Assembly (NCBI RefSeq): GCF_001400735.1
Contig: NZ_LJPW01000140.1
Location: 1 to 64,000, forward strand
Direction of reading: 5' to 3'
DNA from: Pseudomonas caricapapayae
GTDB taxonomy: Bacteria; Pseudomonadota; Gammaproteobacteria; Pseudomonadales; Pseudomonadaceae
Length of the DNA: 64,000 nucleotides
Shown: positions 10,154 to 18,174 of the stretch, in pieces
How the letters are laid out: the number at the start of each line of letters is the position of its first letter
How positions within the stretch are numbered: the first letter of the stretch is position 1
Program-made: the position numbers and the translations under genes
The notes under the pieces: generated by a model
Database searches by the model: none
What the model was told of the DNA's origin: nothing
Seen by the model: only the letters and a program-made list of their open reading frames with translations

Positions 10154-11023
10154 ATGTCCAGACCTGCTATCGCAGCAATACCTGTTTTCAAGCTCTATGG
10201 TGAAACAACGGCCTGGCCAACGCCTGACCTGATCCACTGTGAGTCGATCCCCGAACGCAGCAGGATTCACGAATGGGAGATCAAGCCGCACCGGCACGGT
10301 GATCTGGTTCAGTTGCTTTACGTACAGTCAGGCAAGGCGATGCTGAAGGTCGAGGACAGGGGCAGCGAGGTTGAAACGCCTTCGCTGCAGGTCGTTCCTG
10401 CCCTGAGTGTGCATACCTTCAGGTTCTCCAGAGATATCCAGGGGCATATTCTCAGTCTGGCCAGACCCTTGGTGGAGCAGCTTGAGGCCGCGCTCGATAT
10501 CTCGGGCCTGAGCACGGCACGTTGCTATGCGCTGGGGGCGGACAGCGATTATGTGGACACGCTGTTCACGGCCATTGCCAGCGAATATCGGCAGCCCGGA
10601 GCAGGGCGCGATCTGATGCTGCACTCACTGGTCAATGTGCTGACCGTGTGGCTCAGTCGGCGTAGCAGCGAGCATGCTGGCGAAGAGATTCACGCGATGG
10701 ACCGTGGCCGCGAGCATCTGCAGGTATTCATGCATCAACTGGAGGCGAGTTTTCGCGAGCATTGGTCGATTGACCAGCACGCCCAGGCCATGGGGATCAG
10801 CGCGGCGCATTTGAATGCACTGTGTCGCCGCCTGTGCAACCAGTCGGCCTTGCAGATCATCAGTCAGCGACTGTTGCTGGAGGCGAAACGCAACCTGATC
10901 TACACCACCCTGACGATCAACCAGGTGTCCGACAGTCTGGGATTTTCCGAACCAGCGTATTTTTCGCGCTTTTTCAAACGTGCCACCGGGCAATCGCCCA
11001 AGGCGTTTCGTCAGCAGAAATAG
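10154..11023 (+). CDS. pobR: AraC-family transcriptional activator of pobA
   Basis: A 289-residue regulator. The N-terminal half is a cupin-like effector domain with HRHGDLVQLLYV (residues about 47-58). The C-terminal 100 residues form the AraC double helix-turn-helix, with IVNQVSDSLGF-like ITINQVSDSLGF and ending FSRFFKRATGQSPKAFR. Its divergence from pobA and its length identify it as the AraC-type PobR of pseudomonads, unlike the IclR-type PobR of Acinetobacter. It should bind 4-hydroxybenzoate and activate the divergent gene. A 12-base stem hairpin follows the stop within two bases. Confidence 0.93.
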   Translation: MSRPAIAAIPVFKLYGETTAWPTPDLIHCESIPERSRIHEWEIKPHRHGDLVQLLYVQSGKAMLKVEDRGSEVETPSLQVVPALSVHTFRFSRDIQGHILSLARPLVEQLEAALDISGLSTARCYALGADSDYVDTLFTAIASEYRQPGAGRDLMLHSLVNVLTVWLSRRSSEHAGEEIHAMDRGREHLQVFMHQLEASFREHWSIDQHAQAMGISAAHLNALCRRLCNQSALQIISQRLLLEAKRNLIYTTLTINQVSDSLGFSEPAYFSRFFKRATGQSPKAFRQQK

Positions 11024-11024
11024 A

Positions 11025-11050
11025 AACGGGGTGCTCAAGAGCACCCCGTT
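11025..11050. terminator. Bidirectional terminator between pobR and ppnN
   Basis: Perfect 12-base arms AACGGGGTGCTC and GAGCACCCCGTT nearly touch, giving a tight hairpin between two convergent genes. On the minus strand it is followed by TTTCTATTTC, so it serves ppnN best. On the plus strand there is no clear T-run, but it lies directly after the pobR stop. Confidence 0.75.
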
Positions 11051-11074
11051 GGCGTGTCGCCTTTCGCTGCACGG

Positions 11075-12448
11075 TCAGGTCACGACCTGATAACACGGCA
11101 CGTAGGCCGCGCCGCCTGGCAGCTTCATCCGATGCTGGTCGACAAACGCCTGCAGCAATTTGTCCAGCGGGCCCATGATCGACGGGTCGCCGTGGATCTG
11201 ATAAGGACCGTGTTCTTCTATCAGGCGAATACCCTTGTCCTTGACGTTGCCTGCCACGATCCCGGAGAACGCCCGGCGCAGATTGGCGGCCAGTTCGTGA
11301 GTAGGGACTTCGTGGTTCAGTTGCAGCCTGGACATGTTCTCGTGGGTCGGATCGAACGGGTGCTGGAAGCTTTCCTCGATTTTCAGCAACCAGTTGAAGT
11401 GAAACGCATCGTTGCGCTCGCGGCGGAACTGCTTCACTTCTTTCAGGCCCTGGGTCATCTGCCGGGCCACGTCTGCCGGGTTATCGATGATGATCTGATA
11501 GTGGCGCTGCGCTTCTTCACCCAGCGTGGCACCGACGAATGCATGCAATTGTTGCAGGTACGGCTCGGTATTTTTCGGGCCGGTCAGGATTACCGGAAAC
11601 GGCACGTCCTTGTTGTCCGGGTGCATCAGGATGCCCAGCAGGTACAGAAACTCTTCGGCGGTGCCGGCGCCGCCAGGGAAGATGATGATGCCGTGACCGA
11701 CGCGCACGAAGGCTTCAAGACGTTTTTCGATGTCCGGCAGAATCACCAGTTCGTTGACGATCGGGTTGGGCGCTTCGGCGGCGATGATGCCCGGTTCGGT
11801 CAGGCCCAGGTAGCGACCGCCGACAATGCGTTGCTTGGCGTGAGCGATGGTCGCGCCTTTCATTGGGCCTTTCATCACACCAGGGCCACAGCCTGTGCAG
11901 ATGTCCAGGCTGCGCAGGCCCAGTTCGTGGCCGACTTTCTTGGTGTATTTGTATTCTTCGGTATTGATCGAATGACCACCCCAGCACACCACCATCTTCG
12001 GCTCGACGCCCGCACGCAGGGTGCGAGCGTTGCGCAGCAGGTGGAATACGTAATCGGTGATTCCCTGGGAATTGCTCAGGTCGATGCGCTGGCTGTCCAG
12101 CTCGCTCTCGGTGTAGACGATGTCGCGCAAGGCGCTGAACAGCATTTCTCGAGTGCTGGCGATCATTTCGCCATCGACGAACGCGTCGGCCGGAGCGTTG
12201 AGCAGCTCCAGGCGGACACCGCGGTCCTGTTGATGGATGCGCACTTCAAAACTCTCGTACGCTTCAAGAATAGTCTTGGCGTTGTCGACGTGGGCGCCGG
12301 TGTTGAGGATGGCCAGGGCGCACTGGCGGAACAGGGTATAGGTGCTGCCTGAACCCGCCGCGCTGAGCTGCTGCACTTCACGCTGGGACAGGGTTTCAAG
12401 GCTGCCTTTCGGGCTTACGGTGGCGTTAATCACTTGTCTTGGGATCAT
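11075..12448 (-). CDS. ppnN: Nucleotide 5'-monophosphate nucleosidase (YgdH/PpnN)
   Basis: A 457-residue cytoplasmic enzyme that splits purine and pyrimidine nucleotide monophosphates into base and ribose 5-phosphate, and in E. coli is tuned by (p)ppGpp. The central Rossmann-type LOG domain shows the signature FPGGAGTAEEFLYLLG. The N-terminal regulatory part (GSLETLSQREV onward) and the C-terminal part both match the YgdH layout. I chose ATG at 12448 because GGAAAA precedes it and it matches the E. coli N-terminus; ATG at 12460 or further up is possible. It stands alone and converges on pobR. Confidence 0.93.
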   Translation of the reverse strand: MIPRQVINATVSPKGSLETLSQREVQQLSAAGSGSTYTLFRQCALAILNTGAHVDNAKTILEAYESFEVRIHQQDRGVRLELLNAPADAFVDGEMIASTREMLFSALRDIVYTESELDSQRIDLSNSQGITDYVFHLLRNARTLRAGVEPKMVVCWGGHSINTEEYKYTKKVGHELGLRSLDICTGCGPGVMKGPMKGATIAHAKQRIVGGRYLGLTEPGIIAAEAPNPIVNELVILPDIEKRLEAFVRVGHGIIIFPGGAGTAEEFLYLLGILMHPDNKDVPFPVILTGPKNTEPYLQQLHAFVGATLGEEAQRHYQIIIDNPADVARQMTQGLKEVKQFRRERNDAFHFNWLLKIEESFQHPFDPTHENMSRLQLNHEVPTHELAANLRRAFSGIVAGNVKDKGIRLIEEHGPYQIHGDPSIMGPLDKLLQAFVDQHRMKLPGGAAYVPCYQVVT

Positions 12449-12900
12449 TCTATTTTCCATTAGAGCGATGCGGTCGAGCATCAGGATGGCGAACATCGGG
12501 AGCATTCACCCCTGTGAGGCCTTTTCTACAGCACTTGGCCGGGAAAGCAAACGTCGGACCACGCACGACCCGCGTTTGAGGCCTGATACGTTGTCGAGGG
12601 CGTAGGTCGGGGGCTGAATTCTTTCGAAAGCAGGAACTTGCTCTGCATGACCGTGCGGCTGAATTTTGACGCGAACACCGGGCAATAGTGAACCTGACCC
12701 CTTTAACAGAGTCTGTTAGCTGATGGACTTTCTGGACGGCCTGCACGAAAGGGATCCTCAGGTGCTTTTTCAGCGCGCCTGATAGGCAGACATTCCGTCC
12801 GGGCAGGAGTTGCAAAACCTTTGATCGCCTGCCGCTCCCATCCTTAGCCGGCCCGTTAAACGAGGCTTTATTTTCATTTCAGATAAAGATAATTATCGCC
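12449..12900. other. 452-base gap without a convincing gene
   Basis: This gap between divergent ppnN and the SH3 protein should hold both promoters. An open frame of about 120 codons on the minus strand (12450-12815) is Arg/Ser/Cys-rich and unlike any family I recognise. The main structured element is the palindrome at 12704-12718. Confidence 0.5.
12704..12718. repeat. 15-base palindrome TAACAGA-G-TCTGTTA
   Basis: Perfect 7-base arms around a single G in the ppnN/SH3 intergenic region, some 180 bases upstream of the SH3 gene. The symmetry suits a dimeric regulator, but no matching regulator is in the window and it could equally be remnant repeat sequence. Confidence 0.4.
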
Positions 12901-13575
12901 ATGTCTCGTCATTTTTCTGCACTTCTTTCCCGTGCCCCTGGCCTGTTCGCTGTTTCGCGTCGCTTGCTTGGCGCAGGCCTGTTTGGCGCTGTATTGACCG
13001 TTGTCATTCCTGACAGCGCACAGGCCGCAGGCAATGATCGCTGGGTCAGCGACAGCCTTACCACCTATGTCCGCAGCGGGCCAACCGATGAGCATCGCAT
13101 AGTGGGTACGTTGAAGTCCGGGCAGAAGGTCGAACTGCTCACCTCCTCGGGCAAGTTCAGCCAGGTGCGCGGCGAAGGCGGTGCCACGGTATGGATTCCG
13201 AGCAGTGACCTGCAGGAGGTCCCGGGCCAGGCCGAACGTGTGCCGCAACTGACTCAGCAAGTCGCCGATCTGACCGAGCAACTGGCAGGCATCGACAACA
13301 CCTGGAAGACCCGCGTTCAAGGCATGCAGGAGACGCTGGATGCGCGCAAGAAACTGGTCGACGAACTGGAAGCCCGCACCAAGACCCTCAACGATCAACT
13401 GGCCGACTCTCAGGCCGAATTGCGTGCTACTCAGGCGCGACTTGGCGATGAGAACAAGCAGGTGATGATGCGTTACATGGTTTATGGCGGCAGCATTGCC
13501 GGTGCAGGTCTGCTGGTTGGCCTGATCCTCCCGGCGCTGACCAAAGGCCGCAAGAAGAACGACGGCTGGGTATAA
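12901..13575 (+). CDS. SH3-domain envelope protein (TIGR04211/YgiM type)
   Basis: A 224-residue protein with a clear layout: a signal peptide ending near SAQA-AGND (about residue 42), a bacterial SH3 domain (about 48-105; WVSDSLTTYVRSGPTDEHRI), a Leu/Gln-rich coiled coil (about 110-185), and a C-terminal transmembrane helix (about 193-212) followed by KGRKKN. It should sit in the inner membrane with the SH3 part in the periplasm, where such domains bind cell wall or protein partners. Its role is not known. It stands alone between ppnN and the two-component pair. Confidence 0.88.
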   Translation: MSRHFSALLSRAPGLFAVSRRLLGAGLFGAVLTVVIPDSAQAAGNDRWVSDSLTTYVRSGPTDEHRIVGTLKSGQKVELLTSSGKFSQVRGEGGATVWIPSSDLQEVPGQAERVPQLTQQVADLTEQLAGIDNTWKTRVQGMQETLDARKKLVDELEARTKTLNDQLADSQAELRATQARLGDENKQVMMRYMVYGGSIAGAGLLVGLILPALTKGRKKNDGWV

Positions 13576-13942
13576 GCTGCCTGCAATATTTGCCCACGCC
13601 AGCGCCGCGCGCTGGCATGGGCAATCGGTGATGCACCTCCCCGAAAACTCCCTTCGCACCCCCGCCATTACGATTCCGCCCACAAAAATCATGCACGCCT
13701 GCCGCCCGGACAGTGTGCGAAGTTGATGTTCGTTCTACAGTTTCTGCGCGGATGGTCGAAAAACTGAGTGTCGTCTTCAACCCATGCGCCATGTTGCGAG
13801 GGTAGGGGTATCGGCAAATTGTGTTATGGCATGTTGCCATCAGTTATTATGTGCGTCCTGAAAAATGGGCTGCCGAGTCGGGTCTGATTGGTTTTCAGGC
13901 TTCGGGTCTCATATTTTCACCCTCTCCTGTGCAGGAATCCGG
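13576..13942. other. Gap before the response regulator gene
   Basis: These 367 bases hold the hairpin above and a small inverted repeat ATGGCA-TGT-TGCCAT (13826-13840). I find no gene and no clear sigma-54 or FliA motif, so the two-component pair is probably read from a housekeeping promoter that I cannot place. Confidence 0.45.
13590..13624 (+). terminator. Long hairpin after the SH3-domain gene
   Basis: TTGCCCA and TGGGCAA arms continue inward, past one mismatch, into GCCAGCGC/GCGCTGGC, giving a stem of about 15 pairs that starts 14 bases past the stop. There is no T-run, so it is a candidate terminator only. Confidence 0.5.
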
Positions 13943-15544
13943 ATGCTGGCGTACAACCAAAAAAGCTTTCTTATCGTTGATGACTTTTCTGACTTTCGCA
14001 GTTCAGTGAGGTCGATGCTGCGTGAACTGGGCGTCAAGGAAGTGGACACCGCCGACACCGGCGAGCAGGCTCTGCGCATGTGCTCGCAAAAGCGTTATGA
14101 CTTCGTGTTGCACGATTTCAACCTGGGTGATGGCCGCAAGAATGGCCAGCAGGTGCTGGAAGACTTGATGGTCGAACGCCTGCTGAGTTACGAAAGCGTG
14201 TTCATCATGGTTACCGCCGAAAACAGTCAGGCGATGGTCATGAGTGCGCTTGAGTGGGAGCCGGACGGCTACCTGACCAAGCCGTTCAACCGTGCCGGGC
14301 TGGCTCAGCGACTTGAGAAACTCGTGCAGCGCAAGACGCTGCTCAAACCGATTCTGCAGGCGCTCGACCGTCGTAAGCCGGCCGAGGTACTGGCCGCGTG
14401 CAACAGGCTGATCGAGCAGGACCCGCGTTATGCGCCTTTGTGCTTGCGCTATAAGGCCGATGCCTTGCGTGACCTGAAGCAGAACGAGCCACTGGAAGCC
14501 TTTCTCAAGACCATTCTGGCTGATCGCGCTACGCCGTGGGCCTATGGCGCGCTGGGCAGCCTGCTGCTCAAGCGTGGCAAGACCGCCGAGGCGCAGGCTG
14601 TTTACGAGCAGGCAATCAAGGCCTTTCCGGCCATGCCCGCGCTGTTCGATGGGCTGGCCGATGTGCTGGTGGCGCTTGGTGATGCCAAACGGGCGCAGAC
14701 GGTGCTGGAAAGTGCCGTGCGCCTGTCGCCGCTGGCGGTACGCCGACAGAAGTTGCTGGGCAAGCTGGCGCTGGACAACGAGGATTTCGAAAGTGCTTCC
14801 AAGGCCTATCGTCAAGCGGTCTCCCAAGGCCAGCACTCGCGTTTCAAAGACCCGGAAACCAACCTGGGGCTGGCGCATGCGCTGATCAGCAAGGGTGGCG
14901 ATCAGGGGCTTGATGCTCGCACGCGCGTCGAGATCAACAACGCCCTTGTCGACGTGGCGAAGGAGCATACCAATGACGAAGGTCTGCAAGTGCGCACCCG
15001 GCTGATGAAGGCCGCCAGCCTGCAGCACTCGGACCCTGAAACCGCGGCCAAGCTCACCGAGCAGGCGATGGCCAGGCTGGGCGGCATGGAGCAGGTACTC
15101 AGCGCCGATGCCGCACTGATGGTGGCGGCGCAACTCAAGAAGCTCGGTCAGGAAGAAGCGGGTGCCGGGGTCCTGAAGAGCTGCGCGGAAGCCTATGGCG
15201 ATGACCCGGCGGTGATGAAAAGCGTCGCCAGCATGACCGACGATCCAGCGATTCTCGGTGCCAGCAAGGCCGCCGTCGATTTCAACCTGCAAGGCGTGCG
15301 CAGTTACAAGGCGGGTAATCTCACCGAGGCGCAGGCGTTTTTCCGCAGTGCGCTGGGCCTGCAGCCAAAGAACATCAGTATCGTGCTGAACATGGTGCAG
15401 TCGCTGCTTCATCCTGGCCAGAATCTCGGGCAGGCGGGGATCGACGAGTGTCGTGCCAGCCTGACCACGCTTGGCAAGATTCCGGAAAGCGATCCGCGTT
15501 ATGAGCGTTATCAGAAACTCAGGGAGAGGGCGTTTGGCGCATGA
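13943..15544 (+). CDS. Response regulator with TPR-repeat C-terminus
   Basis: A 533-residue protein. Residues 1-125 are a receiver domain: acidic pair in IVDDFSD, phospho-acceptor Asp in VLHDFNLGDG, switch Thr in MVTAENS and Lys in LTKPFN. The remaining 400 residues are helical repeats resembling tetratricopeptide units (for example GKTAEAQAVYEQAIKAFPAM and GDAKRAQTVLESAVRLSP). There is no DNA-binding or enzymatic output, so phosphorylation probably alters protein partners. The start at 13943 has AGGA 7 bases upstream; an upstream ATG at 13865 adds unconserved sequence. The stop overlaps the next gene (ATGA), which encodes its likely kinase. Confidence 0.87.
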   Translation: MLAYNQKSFLIVDDFSDFRSSVRSMLRELGVKEVDTADTGEQALRMCSQKRYDFVLHDFNLGDGRKNGQQVLEDLMVERLLSYESVFIMVTAENSQAMVMSALEWEPDGYLTKPFNRAGLAQRLEKLVQRKTLLKPILQALDRRKPAEVLAACNRLIEQDPRYAPLCLRYKADALRDLKQNEPLEAFLKTILADRATPWAYGALGSLLLKRGKTAEAQAVYEQAIKAFPAMPALFDGLADVLVALGDAKRAQTVLESAVRLSPLAVRRQKLLGKLALDNEDFESASKAYRQAVSQGQHSRFKDPETNLGLAHALISKGGDQGLDARTRVEINNALVDVAKEHTNDEGLQVRTRLMKAASLQHSDPETAAKLTEQAMARLGGMEQVLSADAALMVAAQLKKLGQEEAGAGVLKSCAEAYGDDPAVMKSVASMTDDPAILGASKAAVDFNLQGVRSYKAGNLTEAQAFFRSALGLQPKNISIVLNMVQSLLHPGQNLGQAGIDECRASLTTLGKIPESDPRYERYQKLRERAFGA

Positions 15545-16236
15545 GTGAAAAGACAGAGCAGGGCCTCGACTTTTCCATGGTGATCGCCTCCACCGTTCAC
15601 GACATGAAGAACTCGCTGGCGACGCTGACCCAGGCGCACAGTGAGTGGCTGGCGAAGCTTTCTGTCCAGCAGCGCGATACGCCGGAACATGGTGTTATCG
15701 ATTATGAGTTCGCCAACCTCAACGGCATGCTTGTGCAACTGCTCGGTCTCTACAAGCTGGGTGTCAACCAGTTGCCATTGCGCCCGGATTACCACGAACT
15801 GGACGATTTCATCGAAGCGCAACTGGCGCACCACCAGGATGTGCTGGCCAGTCGCAGTATCGCCGCGCGCTATGCGATCGATGATATGAGCCCACTGGGC
15901 TTTTTCGACCGCGAGCTGGTTGGCTCGGTGGTGGGCAATATCATCGTCAACGCCATCGGATTTGCCCGCGAGCAGATCCTGATCAGCGTGGGTGATGAGG
16001 GAGGTCAGTTGAAGATCACCCTCAACGACGACGGTCCCGGTTACCCGGCGTATCTGATCGAGCGGCAGACCGACTATGTGCAGGGCATCAACCAGGGCAG
16101 CGGCAGTACCGGTCTGGGTTTGTACTTCGCCGCGCATATAGCCCGGCTGCATGTGCGCAACAGCATGCGCGGGCGCATCGAGATCGCCAACGGCGGTCTG
16201 CTGGGCGGGGCGATGTTCAGTATTTATCTGCCCTGA
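15541..16236 (+). CDS. Sensorless cytoplasmic histidine kinase
   Basis: A short kinase of 231 residues that starts almost directly with its phosphorylation helix (VHDMKNSLATL, His20) and has no membrane helix or sensory domain. The ATPase part is complete: N-box NIIVNAIGFA, G1 box NDDGPGYPAYL and G2 box GSTGLGLYFA. It overlaps the response regulator gene by four bases, so the two are made together. Input must come from a partner protein, perhaps through the regulator's TPR repeats. I do not recognise a named system. Confidence 0.88.
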   Translation: MSEKTEQGLDFSMVIASTVHDMKNSLATLTQAHSEWLAKLSVQQRDTPEHGVIDYEFANLNGMLVQLLGLYKLGVNQLPLRPDYHELDDFIEAQLAHHQDVLASRSIAARYAIDDMSPLGFFDRELVGSVVGNIIVNAIGFAREQILISVGDEGGQLKITLNDDGPGYPAYLIERQTDYVQGINQGSGSTGLGLYFAAHIARLHVRNSMRGRIEIANGGLLGGAMFSIYLP

Positions 16237-16421
16237 AACCTGCTCTTAAATGGCTTTAAACCCTGAACGGCTGTGTATCAGCATTATATTGACGCTGTGC
16301 AGCACAGCCGCGTCGTCCCGGTGACCCTCTGCGCGTCATGGTTTTGACTTTCGCCCCTCCAGCGTCTCCTTTGCATGCTTCTCCAGCCCGCTATCAGGGG
16401 CGCACGAGCACGTCCCGTGGC

Positions 16422-16439
16422 TTGGTTCGATTATTGCTA
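16422..16439 (+). promoter_or_regulatory. Sigma-54 promoter of the ACP-KAS III operon
   Basis: TTGGTTCGATTATTGCTAA has GG at 16424-16425 and GC at 16436-16437 with exactly 10 bases between, and a TTGCT -12 element. It closely resembles the flgF promoter at 38933. Transcription would start near 16449, about 60 bases before the acp start. Confidence 0.65.
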
Positions 16440-16451
16440 AGTTGCTATCAG

Positions 16452-16471
16452 GCGCAGGCTTTTGCCTGCGC
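16452..16471 (+). repeat. GC-rich hairpin at the 5' end of the acp transcript
   Basis: Perfect 8-base arms GCGCAGGC and GCCTGCGC around TTTT. If the sigma-54 promoter is right, this hairpin forms the very first bases of the mRNA and would protect its 5' end. Confidence 0.55.
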
Positions 16472-16509
16472 AGCATCAATTCAATAGCGGGTTGTCCGGG
16501 AGCATCGAG

Positions 16510-16716
16510 ATGGAAGACAAAGTACTCAGGCTGATCGAAGAAGCGATGGAAGCGGACGAAGGCACTGTGAGCAAGGGACAGAGCCTGGATTGGGACTCTA
16601 TTGCTGTCGTGACATTCATGTCGCTTGCCAATGAACATTTGGGCAAGAACCTTTCGGCCAACCGTCTCAACGCTTGCAAGAGTGTGGATGACGTCATCGG
16701 TCTGGTCACAGAGTAA
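16510..16716 (+). CDS. Acyl carrier protein of the glycan cassette
   Basis: A small acidic protein of 68 residues with the 4'-phosphopantetheine attachment site DWDSIAVV (Ser30), matching the DSL motif of acyl carrier proteins with Ile in place of Leu. It should carry the growing acyl chain for the ketoreductase, KAS III and acyltransferase encoded just downstream. The start at 16510 follows GGGAG; a longer reading from 16462 lies across the hairpin. It is divergent from housekeeping AcpP (shorter, without the usual GADSLD), so it looks dedicated to this pathway. Confidence 0.85.
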   Translation: MEDKVLRLIEEAMEADEGTVSKGQSLDWDSIAVVTFMSLANEHLGKNLSANRLNACKSVDDVIGLVTE

Positions 16717-16769
16717 CAAGCGATCAGGGACTTGCAGGCAGTGCCGTCAGCCCTCAAGAGGAACGTTGG

Positions 16770-17531
16770 GTGGTAAGTAATCCGTTTTCATTGAGCGGTA
16801 AAGTGATCATGGTCACGGGGGCCTCTTCCGGCATCGGCAGCCAGGTTGCGATATGGCTGAGTCAGCAGGGCGCTCGGGTGGTGCTCGTGGCCAGGAACAC
16901 CGAACGGCTTGAAGCCACGAGGTGCCAGCTCCACGGTGAAGGCCACGGCGTCGAGCCTTTCGATTTGCTGGACGGTCACGCTGTTCCCGCCTGGATGAAA
17001 AACCTTGCCAGGACCTACGCTCCCTTTGACGGGCTGGTGCATGCTGCCGGTGTGCAGATGCCACTGCCGATTCGAGCCCTGGCAATGGAGCAATGGGAAA
17101 CGGTATTTGCCACCAACGTGACTTCCGGCTTTTCGTTGATAAAGTCCTTCAGGCAGAAAGGGGTCTTTGTTCAAGGAGCCAGTATCGTTCTGCTTTCGTC
17201 GGTGATGGCTCAGGCCGCCCAGCCATCCCTGATGGCCTACTGCGCCAGTAAGGGCGCAGTTGAATCGATGGTCCGCGCTGCGGCACTTGAACTGGCCAGA
17301 GACGGAATAAGGGTCAATGCCATTGCGCCAGGCGTGGTGCGAACCGAAATGACCCGCAAGCTTGAGGACCTGGTCGGTATCGACTCCATGAACAGTGTGG
17401 AGCAGAAGCATCCGTTGGGGTTTGGTGAGCCGCTGGACGTCGCTTATGCGGTCAATTATCTGTTGTCCCCGGCTGCTCGCTGGGTAACCGGGACATCAAT
17501 GGTTGTGGATGGAGGATATCTGGCGCAATGA
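16770..17531 (+). CDS. FabG-like short-chain dehydrogenase (3-oxoacyl-ACP reductase)
   Basis: A 253-residue classical SDR with TGASSGIG (residues about 16-23), a catalytic Ser in LLSSVMAQ, YCASKGA for Tyr-Lys (about 157-161) and the C-terminal VVDGGYLAQ. It should reduce a 3-oxoacyl group on the neighbouring acyl carrier protein to 3-hydroxyacyl with NAD(P)H, as FabG does. The GTG start has AGAGGA upstream. Its stop overlaps the acyltransferase start by four bases. A 3-hydroxybutyryl group is known on the terminal viosamine of P. syringae flagellin, which fits this reaction. Confidence 0.86.
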   Translation: MVSNPFSLSGKVIMVTGASSGIGSQVAIWLSQQGARVVLVARNTERLEATRCQLHGEGHGVEPFDLLDGHAVPAWMKNLARTYAPFDGLVHAAGVQMPLPIRALAMEQWETVFATNVTSGFSLIKSFRQKGVFVQGASIVLLSSVMAQAAQPSLMAYCASKGAVESMVRAAALELARDGIRVNAIAPGVVRTEMTRKLEDLVGIDSMNSVEQKHPLGFGEPLDVAYAVNYLLSPAARWVTGTSMVVDGGYLAQ

Positions 17532-18169
17532 CTGCCAATAGATTGCTCATCGTCGGTGCCGGCGCTTTCGGCCGTGAAGTGCATGCGTGGCTGACGGATT
17601 GGGTGGAGAAGAACCCGGGATGGCTCATCGCCGGTTTCATCAATGATGGCCCCGGCTCAACCGAGCGATTCGACCATTATCCGCCTATCGTCTCGACGGT
17701 GGACGGTTATGAGCCAAAACCTGAAGAGTATTTGGTCTGCGCGATCGGCGAGCCGGGAGGCAAACGGCTGGTCGTGGAAAAACTGCTCGCCCGAGGCGCG
17801 AGATTTTTCACCCTGATCCACCCCTCGGTCATCATGGGTGCCAATGTTTCCATCGGCCAGGGGGCGGTCATCTGTCCGTCGACAGTGCTTTCGGTGGATC
17901 TTCGCATCGGTGCCTTTGTAACCCTCAATATTGGTTGTCTGGTGGGACATGACGCAGACATCGGTGATTTTTCTACCCTGAGTGGGCATTGCGATATCAC
18001 CGGCGGTGTCGTGCTGGAAGAGGGTGTCTTCATGGGGACGCACGCCAGCGTCCTGCCAAAAGTAAGGATCGGCAAACAGGCTGTGGTCGGTGCGGGCAGC
18101 GTTGCAATACGCAATGTGGCCGCAGGCACTACAGTATTCGGTGTACCTGCCACACGCATATCGGGGTAA
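17528..18169 (+). CDS. vioB: Sugar N-acyltransferase, NeuD/PglD hexapeptide family (VioB-like)
   Basis: A 213-residue trimeric-type acyltransferase. The N-terminal part has a Rossmann-like LLIVGAGAFGREV motif, and the C-terminal part is a left-handed beta-helix of hexapeptide repeats (about 95-205). The likely catalytic His is in LVGHDADIGDF (about 141). PglD-like enzymes acylate the 4-amino group of nucleotide-activated 4-amino-4,6-dideoxysugars. Here the acyl donor is probably the local acyl carrier protein rather than acetyl-CoA. It overlaps the SDR gene by four bases and precedes KAS III by five. Confidence 0.84.
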   Translation: MTANRLLIVGAGAFGREVHAWLTDWVEKNPGWLIAGFINDGPGSTERFDHYPPIVSTVDGYEPKPEEYLVCAIGEPGGKRLVVEKLLARGARFFTLIHPSVIMGANVSIGQGAVICPSTVLSVDLRIGAFVTLNIGCLVGHDADIGDFSTLSGHCDITGGVVLEEGVFMGTHASVLPKVRIGKQAVVGAGSVAIRNVAAGTTVFGVPATRISG

Positions 18170-18174
18170 CGCTC

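Noticed and set aside
12450-12815. Open frame of 121 codons on the minus strand upstream of ppnN
   Set aside because: No family likeness, Arg/Ser-rich, and it would end inside the ppnN start region.
14003-15412. Open frame of about 469 codons antisense to the response regulator
   Set aside because: Low-complexity shadow of the regulator's repeats.
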